The position numbers were made by a program, and so were the translations under genes. DNA of 44,428 nucleotides. Source: Deltaproteobacteria bacterium GWF2_42_12 (GTDB taxonomy: Bacteria > Desulfobacterota > GWC2-55-46 > UBA9637). The notes below the pieces were generated by a model. The model searched no databases, was not told the origin of the DNA, and saw only the letters and a list, made by a program, of their open reading frames with translations. Position 1 is the stretch's first letter, and each line of letters opens with the position of its first letter. The DNA lies in assembly GCA_001797665.1 (NCBI GenBank), contig MGQA01000046.1, forward strand, positions 1 to 44,428. Direction: 5' to 3'. Positions 8,424-16,658 of the stretch are shown piece after piece.

Positions 8424-9569
8424 ATGCCAGAAGCCACTGAGCAACAACAAAGAAAGGCGCCGCTGCTTCAAGACCTTTTGAAGCTTATGATAGATAAAGC
8501 TGGGTCTGATCTGCACATAACTGCAAGCTCACCGCCCAGGATAAGGATACATGGAAAACTCCTGCCCCTTGACCTCGCCCAATTAACGCCTGCTGAGACT
8601 AAACAGATGGTATACAGCATCCTCACTGACGCCCAGAAGCATAAATTTGAGGAAGAGAATGAACTTGATTTCTCATTTGGCATAAAGGGTTTAAGCAGGT
8701 TCAGGGGCAATTTATTTGTTCAAAGGGGCGCAGTTGCAGGTGTTTTCAGAACCATTCCTTTTAAGATACTGACATTTCAGGAGCTTGGTCTTCCACCCAT
8801 AGTAGAGGAGCTTACAAGAAAGCCAAGAGGCCTTGTGCTTGTAACAGGCCCAACAGGCAGCGGTAAGTCCACGACACTTGCATCCATGATAAGCAAGGTA
8901 AACGAAGAGAGGGAAGACCACATTATAACAATAGAAGACCCAATTGAATATCTGCATCCATCGAAAAAGGCGCTTGTGAATCAGAGAGAGGTTGGGGCAG
9001 ACACCGTCTCCTTTAAAAAGGCGCTCAAGCATGTATTAAGGCAGGACCCTGATGTTGTTCTGCTCGGTGAGCTGAGAGATATGGAAACAATAGAGATTGC
9101 ATTAACAGTTGCAGAGACAGGACATCTTTGTTTTGCAACGCTTCATACCAACTCTTGTGTTCAGACGATAAACAGGGTTGTAGATGTGTTTCCGGCGCAT
9201 CAGCAGCCACAGGTGCGGGCGCAGCTTTCATTTGTCCTTGAAGGTGTTTTGTCTCAGCTTCTTATACCAACTGCGGATGGCAAAGGCAGGGTGCTGGCAT
9301 TGGAGATAATGGTCCCGAACCCAGCTATAAGAAATCTTATAAGAGAAGACAAGATTCATCAAATATATTCACAGATGCAGGTAGGTCAGGCAAAATTTGG
9401 AATGCAGACCATGAACCAGAGCCTGTTAACTCTCTATCAAAGAAGACTCATAACATTGGAAGATGCTATTGGCAGGAGTTCAGAGCCGGATGAGCTCAGA
9501 CAGATGATAGCGAATACTGGTGGCATGGGCGGTATGGGCGGCACGAGGCCTGGAGGAATGGGACGGTAG
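8424..9569 (+). CDS. pilT: Type IV pilus retraction ATPase PilT
   Basis: The 381-residue product matches PilT in length and motifs: LLQDLLKLMIDKAGSDLHIT at the N-terminus, Walker A GPTGSGKSTT (about 142-151), ITIEDPIEY, Walker B DPDVVLLGELRDMETIE and His box GHLCFATLHTNSC. PilT disassembles the pilus for twitching. The start at 8424 is chosen because AGGAG lies 7 bases upstream; a longer frame from 8373 would translate the repeat. The C-terminus ends in a Gly/Met-rich tail (GGMGGMGGTRPGGMGR) not needed for the ATPase fold. Confidence 0.96.
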   Translation: MPEATEQQQRKAPLLQDLLKLMIDKAGSDLHITASSPPRIRIHGKLLPLDLAQLTPAETKQMVYSILTDAQKHKFEEENELDFSFGIKGLSRFRGNLFVQRGAVAGVFRTIPFKILTFQELGLPPIVEELTRKPRGLVLVTGPTGSGKSTTLASMISKVNEEREDHIITIEDPIEYLHPSKKALVNQREVGADTVSFKKALKHVLRQDPDVVLLGELRDMETIEIALTVAETGHLCFATLHTNSCVQTINRVVDVFPAHQQPQVRAQLSFVLEGVLSQLLIPTADGKGRVLALEIMVPNPAIRNLIREDKIHQIYSQMQVGQAKFGMQTMNQSLLTLYQRRLITLEDAIGRSSEPDELRQMIANTGGMGGMGGTRPGGMGR

Positions 9570-9573
9570 GTTA

Positions 9574-9624
9574 TGGAGCAAGCCGACCGTGTCGGCGTAA
9601 CGGCAACACGGTTGCCTTGATCCA
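9574..9624. repeat. Three-way-junction repeat between pilT and pilC (element 3)
   Basis: The closing arms TGGAGCAAG/CTTGATCCA (one mismatch) enclose CCGAC-CGT-GTCGG and GGCAAC-ACG-GTTGCC. Compared with element 2 most differences lie in the closing stem, and the stem still pairs. Confidence 0.87.
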
Positions 9625-9636
9625 GAAATTAAAATT

Positions 9637-10851
9637 ATGCCAACCTTTACATACGAAGGAAAGACATTAACCGGTGAGGTAAGAAAAGGCGAGATAGAGG
9701 CTGCAAGCCTTGCTGTGGCCACTGCTGCCCTGAGAAGGCAACAGATAATAACCAGCAAGCTTGCGGAAAAAAAGGGCGGCGGCTTTGCCTTAAGTATACC
9801 TGGTTTTGGGGCAAAGGTAACAACCAAAGAGATTGTTATTTTTACGCGTCAGTTTGCCACGATGATAGATGCGGGTCTGCCCCTTGTCCAATGCCTTGAG
9901 ATACTTTCCGGCCAGCAGCCGAATCAATTATTCAAAACAACCTTGACAGAAATCAAGAAGAGCGTTGAAGGCGGTTCAACATTTGCGGATGCGCTTCGCA
10001 GACACCCAAAGGTGTTTGACGAGCTTTATGTAAATCTGGTTGCAGCAGGCGAGGTAGGAGGCATTCTGGATACCATATTGAATAGGCTTGCAGTATTTAT
10101 GGAAAAGTCAGAAAAATTAAAGGGCAAGATTAAAGGTGCCCTTATGTATCCTCTTGTTATATGTATAATTGCAGGCATTGTAGTGGCTGTATTGCTCCTC
10201 TACGTTGTTCCAATATTTCAGGGTATGTTCGCAGATTTTGGGAGCGCCCTTCCAGCGCCTACGCAGTTTGTGGTCAACTTAAGCAATGGATTAAAAAGTT
10301 ATTGGTGGGCTTTTTTGGGAACGATTATTGGAATAGTCGTTTCCATAAGACAATTTTATCATACAGATAGAGGCAGAGTAGTTATTGACGGCCTTTTATT
10401 GAAGGCCCCGGTTTTCGGAGACCTTTTAAGAAAGACTGCTGTTGCCAGATTTACAAGGACAATGGCAACTATGATAAGCAGCGGAGTGCCTATACTCGAG
10501 GCCCTTGAGATAGTCGCAAAAACAGCAGGCAACAAAATAGTAGAGTCAGCCATAATGCAGACGAGAATCTCTCTAAGCCAGGGTAAGACCCTTGCAGAAC
10601 CTTTAGCTGCAACAAAGGTCTTTCCTTCAATGGTTGTTCAGATGATAGGGGTCGGCGAAGCTACCGGCGCTTTAGACGCAATGCTTTCTAAGATAGCTGA
10701 TTTCTACGAAGAAGAAGTAGATACAGCAGTAGACACCCTCATGTCTCTTATAGAGCCAGCGCTCATGGCATTTCTTGGTGTAGTTGTAGGAGGCCTCGTT
10801 ATCACAATGTATCTTCCGATATTCAAGCTTGCAGGCGCTGCAGGAGGCTAA
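9637..10851 (+). CDS. pilC: Type IV pilus inner-membrane platform protein PilC
   Basis: The 404-residue product has two GspF/PilC domains: the first with FTRQFATMIDAGLPLVQCLEIL (about 68-90), the second with FTRTMATMISSGVPILEALEI. Three hydrophobic segments are visible (about 170-195, 220-240, and 375-397 ending in a Gly-rich tail). PilC anchors PilB and PilT at the inner membrane. The start is set by the family-typical N-terminus MPTFTYEGKTLTGEV; no clear ribosome site precedes it, so coupling or reinitiation across element 3 is possible. Confidence 0.95.
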   Translation: MPTFTYEGKTLTGEVRKGEIEAASLAVATAALRRQQIITSKLAEKKGGGFALSIPGFGAKVTTKEIVIFTRQFATMIDAGLPLVQCLEILSGQQPNQLFKTTLTEIKKSVEGGSTFADALRRHPKVFDELYVNLVAAGEVGGILDTILNRLAVFMEKSEKLKGKIKGALMYPLVICIIAGIVVAVLLLYVVPIFQGMFADFGSALPAPTQFVVNLSNGLKSYWWAFLGTIIGIVVSIRQFYHTDRGRVVIDGLLLKAPVFGDLLRKTAVARFTRTMATMISSGVPILEALEIVAKTAGNKIVESAIMQTRISLSQGKTLAEPLAATKVFPSMVVQMIGVGEATGALDAMLSKIADFYEEEVDTAVDTLMSLIEPALMAFLGVVVGGLVITMYLPIFKLAGAAGG

Positions 10852-10854
10852 TAT

Positions 10855-10979
10855 GCAATTGAAAAATGAAAATTGCAAATATTAAATTGCAAATTTATAT
10901 AAATAAAGCTTTTTTATTAAATGGTTTTCCCCTAACTTTAAAATTTCCAATCTCCAATCTTCATTTTACAATTAGACAT
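10855..10979. repeat. Word hairpin between pilC and pilS
   Basis: The left arm (about 10857-10897) repeats AAATTGCAAAT-type words. The right arm (about 10938-10975) answers with TCCAATCTCCAATCTTC-type words. Reverse-complemented, the right arm aligns with the left over about 35 bases. It is followed at once by the pilS start, with no ribosome site visible. Confidence 0.75.
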
Positions 10980-10986
10980 TCGTAGA

Positions 10987-12678
10987 ATGTCGCTTAACCC
11001 AATGCCTGTCCAGCCAACCTTACATACCCCTTTAATGGCCAGACTCAAATGGCTCATGGTCTTAAGGGTAGTTCTGGCTATTCTATTCATCGGCATATCA
11101 AGCTGGTTTCAGTTTAAACAAACATCGCCAATTCAACCAAGCTTTTATCCAGCATACGGGATAGTAATAATTACCTGCCTTCTTACCATCCTTTATGCAC
11201 GTTTGTTCAAATGGGTTGCTGATGCAAGGCTATTTGCCTATCTCCAGATATTCGGCGATATCCTCCTTATTACGGCAACCGTGTATGTGACAGGCGGCAT
11301 AGAGAGTCTTTTATCATTTCTCTATTTTCTCTCTATAATAAGCGCAAGCATCTTGCTGAATCGGACAGGCGGTTTTTATGCTGCTTCAGCGAGCAGCATT
11401 GCATACGGGCTATTAGTGAATCTTGATTTTTATAAAGTTTTGCCAACAGGATATAAGACTATTATGGCTGGGAATGTCGAATATGAGCGCGGGGATATAT
11501 TGGCTACAGTGATGCTTAATATAATAGGTTTTTTTACTGTAGCGTTTCTTACTGGCTATCTTGCAGAGAGGACTGTAAAGATAGAAAAGGAGCTCGAGGA
11601 AAAGAAAATTGATTTTAAAAAGCTTGAGGAGATGAATAAATATATTGTAGAGAATATAAACAGCGGGATATTGACAATAGATGAAGATTCAAGGATAACA
11701 TCATTCAACAAGGCAGCCGAAAAGATTACTGGCTACAGCCTTGAAGAGGTATACAACCAGTCAATTGATGCAGTATTTACAGACTTGATGAATGAACATG
11801 GCTATTCTATGAACCCTCTGGATGAAGGTCCTTCATATTTCAGGATAGATAAGGTTTTTAAAAAGAAAGATGGGAAAGAATTGTTTCTCGGCTTCTCTGT
11901 ATCGCCGATGAAGGAAGGGGGTCATGTTATAATATTTCAGGATTTGACAAGACTGAGAGATATCGAAGAACAGCTAAAAAGGGGAGATAGATTAAAGGCG
12001 CTTGGTGAACTGGCAGCAGGCATGGCGCATGAGGTTAGAAACCCTCTTGCCTCTATCAGCGGCTCTGCGCAGGTTCTTAAACAAAGCCTCAGTTTAAGTG
12101 ATGAAGCTCAGCACCTTATGGATATTATCACAAGAGAGACAAATAGACTAAATGCCCTGATTACAGAATTTCTATTGTTTGCCAAGCCCGCAGTAAAGAT
12201 GGCAAAGATAAATTTAAGCGATATTCTTAATGACACCATAGGCATGTTCCGAAATAGTCCGGAGTCAAAAAATATTGAAATTCAAGTTAAATTAGACGAT
12301 AGCCTCGTGATAAATGGAGACGGTGGTCAGCTCAAACAGGTATTCTGGAATCTTTTTTTAAATGCCAGTCATGCAATGCTTGATGGAGGGCAATTAAAGA
12401 TTGGAGGGCATTGCTCGCATATTAAACAGCCGTTTGACTCGAACGGGGCTAAGGTTGTTGTGATAGATATTTCAGATACAGGCGCAGGAATCCCTCAGGA
12501 TAAAATAGACAAAATATTCGACCCTTTCTTTACAACAAGAGATTCTGGGACAGGGCTTGGTCTTGCTGTAGTTCATAGAATCATAGAGAATCACAAAGGA
12601 ACAATCGAGATCAGGAGCAGACAAGGCGAAGGTACAAGTTTTAAGATAAGACTGCCGATGATGAAGAGCGAGGATTAG
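10987..12678 (+). CDS. pilS: PilS-like membrane sensor histidine kinase
   Basis: The N-terminal region (about 20-205) has six hydrophobic segments, as in PilS. A coiled coil (KIEKELEEKKIDFKKLEEM) leads to a PAS domain (about 215-325). The HisKA motif AAGMAHEVRNPLASISGSAQ carries His348, and the HATPase shows NLFLNASHAM, DTGAGIPQDK, FDPFFTTRDSGTGLGLAV. PilS senses pilin in the membrane and phosphorylates PilR. Normally pilS and pilR adjoin; here a repeat-bounded gene lies between them. Confidence 0.88.
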   Translation: MSLNPMPVQPTLHTPLMARLKWLMVLRVVLAILFIGISSWFQFKQTSPIQPSFYPAYGIVIITCLLTILYARLFKWVADARLFAYLQIFGDILLITATVYVTGGIESLLSFLYFLSIISASILLNRTGGFYAASASSIAYGLLVNLDFYKVLPTGYKTIMAGNVEYERGDILATVMLNIIGFFTVAFLTGYLAERTVKIEKELEEKKIDFKKLEEMNKYIVENINSGILTIDEDSRITSFNKAAEKITGYSLEEVYNQSIDAVFTDLMNEHGYSMNPLDEGPSYFRIDKVFKKKDGKELFLGFSVSPMKEGGHVIIFQDLTRLRDIEEQLKRGDRLKALGELAAGMAHEVRNPLASISGSAQVLKQSLSLSDEAQHLMDIITRETNRLNALITEFLLFAKPAVKMAKINLSDILNDTIGMFRNSPESKNIEIQVKLDDSLVINGDGGQLKQVFWNLFLNASHAMLDGGQLKIGGHCSHIKQPFDSNGAKVVVIDISDTGAGIPQDKIDKIFDPFFTTRDSGTGLGLAVVHRIIENHKGTIEIRSRQGEGTSFKIRLPMMKSED

Positions 12679-13239
12679 AGAATTAGCGGATTAGAGAATT
12701 AGATATGGCAAAATCATTCTATGAGTTGAGAATATGGCAAAAGGGATATGAGCTACTAATGAAGATTTATGATATAACAGCCGGGTATCCAGCAGGTGAA
12801 CGATATGCGTTAACTTCGGACATACGGAGATCCGCAAACTCTGTTATCGCCAATACTGCTGAAAGTCATGGCAGGTATTATTTCGCTGATAAGGTACGAG
12901 TATTATATACCGCAAGGGGAGAGGTAGAGGAGACAAGAAGTCACCTACGGGTATCTTTAGGTAGGAATTATATATTAAGAGATGAGCTTCAATATTTAGA
13001 TAAAAATTATGAGGGATTAGCTAAAGGAGTTAGTACGTATATTAAGCGAATTAGAGATTAGAGAATTAGAAAAAACTAATACAAACGCACTAAGTATTGT
13101 TACATTGTCATTGCGAGCAAAGCGAAGCAATCTCATAGTTTAAGGGGATTACTTCGTCGCTCTGCTCCTCGTAATGACACATTATTTAATGCGTTTGTAT
13201 TAATTCCCTAATTCGCCAATTCTCTAATCCGCTAATCAA
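12672..13239. mobile_element. Putative element: word-type inverted repeats around a four-helix-bundle gene
   Basis: The left end (12675-12703) is made of ATTAGAGAATT/AGCGGATTAG words. The right end (13209-13238) is its inverted complement (AATTCTCTAATCCGCTAAT). Between them lie the gene at 12705-13061, then a perfect 13-bp pair TAATACAAACGCA/TGCGTTTGTATTA (13077-13089/13190-13202), and inside that a TGTCATTGCGAG/CTCGTAATGACA palindrome (13106-13179). The block separates pilS from pilR. Mobility is inferred from architecture; no direct repeat of a target site was identified. Confidence 0.55.
12705..13061 (+). CDS. Four-helix-bundle protein (23S rRNA intervening-sequence protein family)
   Basis: The 118-residue product fits the TIGR02436 family: FYELRIWQKGYELLMKIYDIT, ERYALTSDIRRSANSVIANTAES, then a long helix with EVEETRSHLRVSLGRNYI. 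Relatives occur inside rRNA intervening sequences and are structurally similar to Avd, the nucleic-acid-binding accessory protein of diversity-generating retroelements. Function is unknown. The ATG comes immediately after the left word repeat, without a ribosome site. No reverse transcriptase lies in the window. Confidence 0.8.
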   Translation: MAKSFYELRIWQKGYELLMKIYDITAGYPAGERYALTSDIRRSANSVIANTAESHGRYYFADKVRVLYTARGEVEETRSHLRVSLGRNYILRDELQYLDKNYEGLAKGVSTYIKRIRD

Positions 13240-13245
13240 CTAACC

Positions 13246-14649
13246 ATGTCCAAAGAAAAAATACTCATAGTAGATGATGAAAAAAGCATCAGGGAGTTCC
13301 TTGAGATAATGTTGAAAAAAGAGGGGTATAAGGTTGGCTCTGCAGTGAATGCAGAAGAGGCCCTAAAGCTCTTTCATAACAGTAACTATGAACTTGTCAT
13401 CAGCGACATAAAGATGTCAGGCATGGATGGCGTTGAACTTTTAAAAAAGATAAAGGAGATAAATCCTGAAACCATAGTCCTTATGATTACTGCGTATGCA
13501 TCCGTTGATACGGCAATTGATGCAATGAAGGCAGGGGCATACGACTACATTACAAAGCCTTTTAATGTAGATGAGGTAAAACATATTATACAAAACGCCC
13601 TTGACAGGAGGAGATTAGAAACTGAAAACATACTTTTAAAGAAAGAACTCAAAAGCCGCTACAGTTTTGCGAATCTTGTTGGCACAAGCCCGAAGATGCT
13701 GGAGATATATGGGTTGATAAAAAGGGTTGCCAACACAAGGACGAATATTCTTATTAGCGGCGAAAGCGGAACTGGCAAGGAGCTTGTAGCAAGGGCAATA
13801 CATTATGAAAGCGAGCGAAAGGAAAAACCCTTTGTGCCTATTAATTGTGGGGCGATACCGGAAAATCTCCTTGAGAGCGAGCTGTTTGGCCATCAAAAAG
13901 GCGCATTCACAGGCGCGGTGGCGAATAAAAGCGGTCTGTTTGAGGTGGCAAATGATGGCACCATATTTCTTGATGAGATAACAGAGCTTCCGAAAGAACT
14001 TCAGGTAAAACTGTTAAGGGTCATTCAGGAAAGAAATTTCAGGAGGGTTGGCGGGATTGAAGATATATTGGTAGATGTAAGAATAATTGCGGCGTCAAAC
14101 AAGGAAATTGACAAGGAGGTTAAAGAGGGGAGATTCAGAGAAGACCTTTTCTACAGATTGAATGTAATCCCAATCCAGATGCCGCCTTTAAGAGAAAGGC
14201 AAGAAGATATCCGGTTTCTCGCAGAACACTTTTTTGAAAAACACAAGCAAGAGCTTGGCAAGGACATAAAGGGCATATCGCATGAGGCTATGGATTATCT
14301 TGAGTCTTACTCATACCCGGGCAATATAAGAGAGCTTGAGAATATAATAGAGCGGGCTGTTGCGCTGGAAAATACGAGCATTATCCTGCCTGAAAGCCTG
14401 CCTGAATATATTAGAACTCAGAAGGTAGGGTGGGCTTTGCCCACCGTCGGGGGTCAGGAGATACAACGTCCTGAGATTGAAATGCCTGAGGGCGGAATCA
14501 ATCTTGAAAAACATATAGAAGATTACGAAAAGGCCATTATCCTTGATGCGCTCAAAAAATCAGGCGGTGTAAAGAAAAAGGCGGCAGAACTGCTGGGTAT
14601 GAGTTTCAGGTCTATGAGGTATAAGATAGACAAATACGGAATTGAGTAG
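13246..14649 (+). CDS. pilR: PilR/NtrC-family sigma-54 response regulator
   Basis: It has a receiver domain (1-120, with DDEKS, phospho-acceptor Asp54 in SDIKMSG, and Lys in TKPFN), a sigma-54 AAA+ domain (about 145-380, Walker A GESGTGKE near 172, GAFTGA near 219 for sigma-54 contact) and a Fis-type helix-turn-helix at the C-terminus (KKKAAELLGMSFRSMRYKI). With PilS it probably activates pilA, which has a sigma-54 promoter at 16514. A palindromic repeat (GGTGGGC-TTT-GCCCACC, about 14423-14440) is inserted in frame in the linker and encodes VGWALPTVGG around residues 393-402. Its start follows the repeat block directly, with no ribosome site. Confidence 0.92.
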   Translation: MSKEKILIVDDEKSIREFLEIMLKKEGYKVGSAVNAEEALKLFHNSNYELVISDIKMSGMDGVELLKKIKEINPETIVLMITAYASVDTAIDAMKAGAYDYITKPFNVDEVKHIIQNALDRRRLETENILLKKELKSRYSFANLVGTSPKMLEIYGLIKRVANTRTNILISGESGTGKELVARAIHYESERKEKPFVPINCGAIPENLLESELFGHQKGAFTGAVANKSGLFEVANDGTIFLDEITELPKELQVKLLRVIQERNFRRVGGIEDILVDVRIIAASNKEIDKEVKEGRFREDLFYRLNVIPIQMPPLRERQEDIRFLAEHFFEKHKQELGKDIKGISHEAMDYLESYSYPGNIRELENIIERAVALENTSIILPESLPEYIRTQKVGWALPTVGGQEIQRPEIEMPEGGINLEKHIEDYEKAIILDALKKSGGVKKKAAELLGMSFRSMRYKIDKYGIE

Positions 14650-14719
14650 ACAGAAAAATCATCCTTATAATATTCTTGCAAAGAAGATATTATATCTTCT
14701 ATAAAGGAGGATAAATAAT

Positions 14720-14950
14720 ATGAAGGCTAAGCTATCAACTGCCATTGAAAAACCTCTAATCAATTTTCTCGACTCTTTGCCCGGTGAAAGCCGTTCAGAA
14801 AAACTGGAACGTCTTTTAAAAAAAGTCAAACGAATAAAGGAAGAAAAGAAACTTCGCAGCCTGCTATCCGGCTGCAAAGAGGGGGATGATGAAAAGGCAG
14901 AGCGGGAATCATGGGAATCCACTGTAGAGGAGGCTATGTGGAGCAAATAA
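14720..14950 (+). CDS. MazE-like antitoxin (short, basic/acidic)
   Basis: The 76-residue protein starts MKAKLSTAIEKPLINFLDSL, which resembles a ribbon-helix-helix N-terminus, followed by a long charged helix (KLERLLKKVKRIKEEKKL). It lies directly before a MazF-type toxin gene and overlaps it by 13 bases. A good ribosome site (AAAGGAGGA) precedes it. The antitoxin role is by position. Confidence 0.6.
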   Translation: MKAKLSTAIEKPLINFLDSLPGESRSEKLERLLKKVKRIKEEKKLRSLLSGCKEGDDEKAERESWESTVEEAMWSK

Positions 14951-15268
14951 GACGGGGAGAAGTGTGGATAGTAGAATTATTGTCCCATCCAAAACCCAGG
15001 CCAGCCATTGTTGCAAGCATTGACCCAATTAATGATCTCTGCCCGGATGTCATTCTTACTTATCCCTGTTACGACGAAGCCAGTCCCTTTAAGAATTCCT
15101 TTGTTAGAAGACGAATCAGCTACAGGACTGAAACAAAAAAGTTATGCAAAATGCGAATCCATTGGCCCGATTCATAAATCCAGATTAAAAAAGAAAATCG
15201 GGGAGATTCCAGGAAATGAATGGTCTATGATTGAAAATGGGATTAAGCGGGTGCTTGGTTTGGAGTAA
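14938..15268 (+). pseudogene. mazF: MazF/PemK-type mRNA interferase, frameshifted
   Basis: The GTG at 14938 has GAGGAGG four bases upstream. The first frame gives IRRGEVWIVELLSHPKPRPAI and IDPINDLCPDVIL, then leaves the family. The next frame gives LIPVTTKPVPLRIPL, KQKSYAKCESIGPI and a proper MazF C-terminus ending KRVLGLE at 15268. Joining the two near 15054-15060 rebuilds a complete MazF, so there is one extra base (or two missing). The toxin is inactive unless this is a sequencing error or a programmed shift. I see no classic slippery heptamer. Confidence 0.75.
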
Positions 15269-15400
15269 GAAAATAATAAAGGAGATTTATTTATGAATTT
15301 TATTTAAGAAAATAAATCTGTCCGCTTTATTCCTCAAAGAAAATAAATCTGCCTTTTAATGGGTGTCCCCTTTATTCCCCTTTATTCCTTATTGACTGTG

Positions 15401-15757
15401 TCAAATAATTCTACTTCTTATCTTTTTGGGAGTAATAACGACAAATTTGCCATACAGGGAAATGCCATGCTCATTGAGAATTTTTATTAAAGAGTCTGAA
15501 ATATTCTTTAGTTCCGAAGGCTTATATCGCAAGAAGATTACACTTACATTTTTTTCTTTATGTGCAAAAATCCACTCTCCAAAATCACTATCCTCTGTTA
15601 ATAGCAGGGCATGATGCCGTCTTGCCAGTTCTAAAACCTCTTTATCCTGAATCCCCTGATAATCCTTCAATACTGAGATAACCTCAAAGCCCTTATTTAT
15701 TAAGTTTCTGACAATTCTGAAGTCAACGTTTTCGTCAGCAAGGATTTTAAGAGGCAA
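15401..15757 (-). CDS. DUF5615 PIN-like toxin
   Basis: The 118-residue protein has the PIN-like acidic pattern: ILADENVDFRIVRNL (first Asp), TEDSDFGEW (Asp cluster) and SVIFLRY. DUF5615 proteins are predicted RNases paired with DUF433 antitoxins. It overlaps the upstream DUF433 gene by 11 bases. It appears intact. Confidence 0.8.
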   Translation of the reverse strand: MPLKILADENVDFRIVRNLINKGFEVISVLKDYQGIQDKEVLELARRHHALLLTEDSDFGEWIFAHKEKNVSVIFLRYKPSELKNISDSLIKILNEHGISLYGKFVVITPKKIRSRII

Positions 15758-15980
15758 TCAATTCCTCCTGAGAAATAACATCAGCAGAGTAAGAAAGGGC
15801 TGCAAAAATATCTTCCTTTGTCAAATGAGGATAAGCTTCAAGCAGCTCTTCTACCGTCATCCCCTCTGATAGTTTTTTCAGGATAAGCTCTATCGTTACC
15901 CTTGTGCCTTTAATTACAGGTTTGCCAAGCATTATATCAGGGTCTACTGCTATTCTATCTTTATATTGTTGGGGCTCCAT
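15747..15980 (-). CDS. DUF433 antitoxin
   Basis: The 77-residue protein contains the DUF433 helix-turn-helix core: IAVDPDIMLGKPVIKGTRVT, then LLEAYPHLTKEDIFAALSYS. The start at 15980 is chosen because GGAGG precedes it. A longer frame to 16160 would translate repeat DNA. It is first gene of the DUF433-DUF5615 TA operon. Confidence 0.83.
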   Translation of the reverse strand: MEPQQYKDRIAVDPDIMLGKPVIKGTRVTIELILKKLSEGMTVEELLEAYPHLTKEDIFAALSYSADVISQEELIAS

Positions 15981-16087
15981 CTTATTACCTCCCTGTGTTA
16001 TTAGTTTTCCTTCTTCCCTTTTGCTATTTGTAGCATAAAAGACACATATCATAAAGCATCTGGTATCGTCAATAGAAAAGTCCGCCC

Positions 16088-16268
16088 GTAAAATAGCGAT
16101 TAAAAACCTCGCTATTTTACAAACCGGCGATTTGGCTGCCATACTTCGTTGTCGGCGCATTTTTGCTCTTCACCGTATTGGTGACATACGGCTCATCGCA
16201 AAAATGGCCTCCGCCTCGTCTGACAGCCAACTTGCCGGTTTCCCCAAAAATCAAACGCTATTTTTGGG
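16088..16268. repeat. Hairpin-cruciform-hairpin element, copy 2
   Basis: Hairpin A is GTAAAATAGCGA/TCGCTATTTTAC (16088-16120). Structure B has AAACCGGC/GCCGGTTT, GGCTG/CAGCC, GCATTTTTGC/GCAAAAATG and CCGTAT/ATACGG (16121-16241). Hairpin C is CCCAAAAAT/ATTTTTGGG (16243-16268). The stem order equals copy 1 at 3762. Hairpin C recurs inverted at 44119 with one mismatch in 27 bases. Confidence 0.8.
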
Positions 16269-16330
16269 TCCGCTATGTCTATTTTGTCCATAGAAGTAAA
16301 ATAAATCTATCCCATTTCCCCCTCCTTTTT

Positions 16331-16407
16331 GTTGGGTCTGCTGCGCTTGACCCAACTTACCCGTTAATTATTAAAATGTAGGATGGGTGAAGCAAAGCGC
16401 ACCCAAC
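16331..16407. repeat. GTTGGGT...ACCCAAC palindromic repeat
   Basis: There are hairpins GTTGGGTC/GACCCAAC (16331-16356) and TGGGTG/CACCCA (16384-16405). It resembles the dispersed GTAGGGTGGGT-type repeats of many bacteria. Nothing coding is seen from 16269 to 16513. Confidence 0.6.
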
Positions 16408-16513
16408 GAGCTACTGACATTTTTTGTCCATTTTATGACTATTTTTGTCAAAGCGTGCCTTCCAAAAAAACCCTTCAAATTCTAACCCATTGTTTTTAAT
16501 AATAAAAATATAG

Positions 16514-16530
16514 TTGGCATAGGGTTTGCT
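16514..16530 (+). promoter_or_regulatory. Sigma-54 promoter of pilA
   Basis: TTGGCATAGGGTTTGCT has GG (16516-16517) and GC (16528-16529) separated by exactly 10 bases, the -24/-12 spacing. It lies about 130 bases before pilA. PilR encoded nearby is the expected activator. Confidence 0.82.
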
Positions 16531-16658
16531 TATTCTTAGTTTAGGTTGATTGATAAATCTGGACAATACTTCAATAAGGAGGTGAAATCCATAAATTAGA
16601 CAACCAGTTCATCAATCACGAAATCAAAGAAAACTAAGCAAATAAGGAGGTTAAAAAG

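Noticed and set aside
12705-13061. Complete diversity-generating retroelement around the four-helix-bundle gene
   Set aside because: No reverse transcriptase, template or variable repeat is visible; only the Avd-like family resemblance remains.
15986-16160. N-terminal extension of the DUF433 gene
   Set aside because: It translates repeat DNA on the minus strand and lacks a ribosome site; the start at 15980 has GGAGG.
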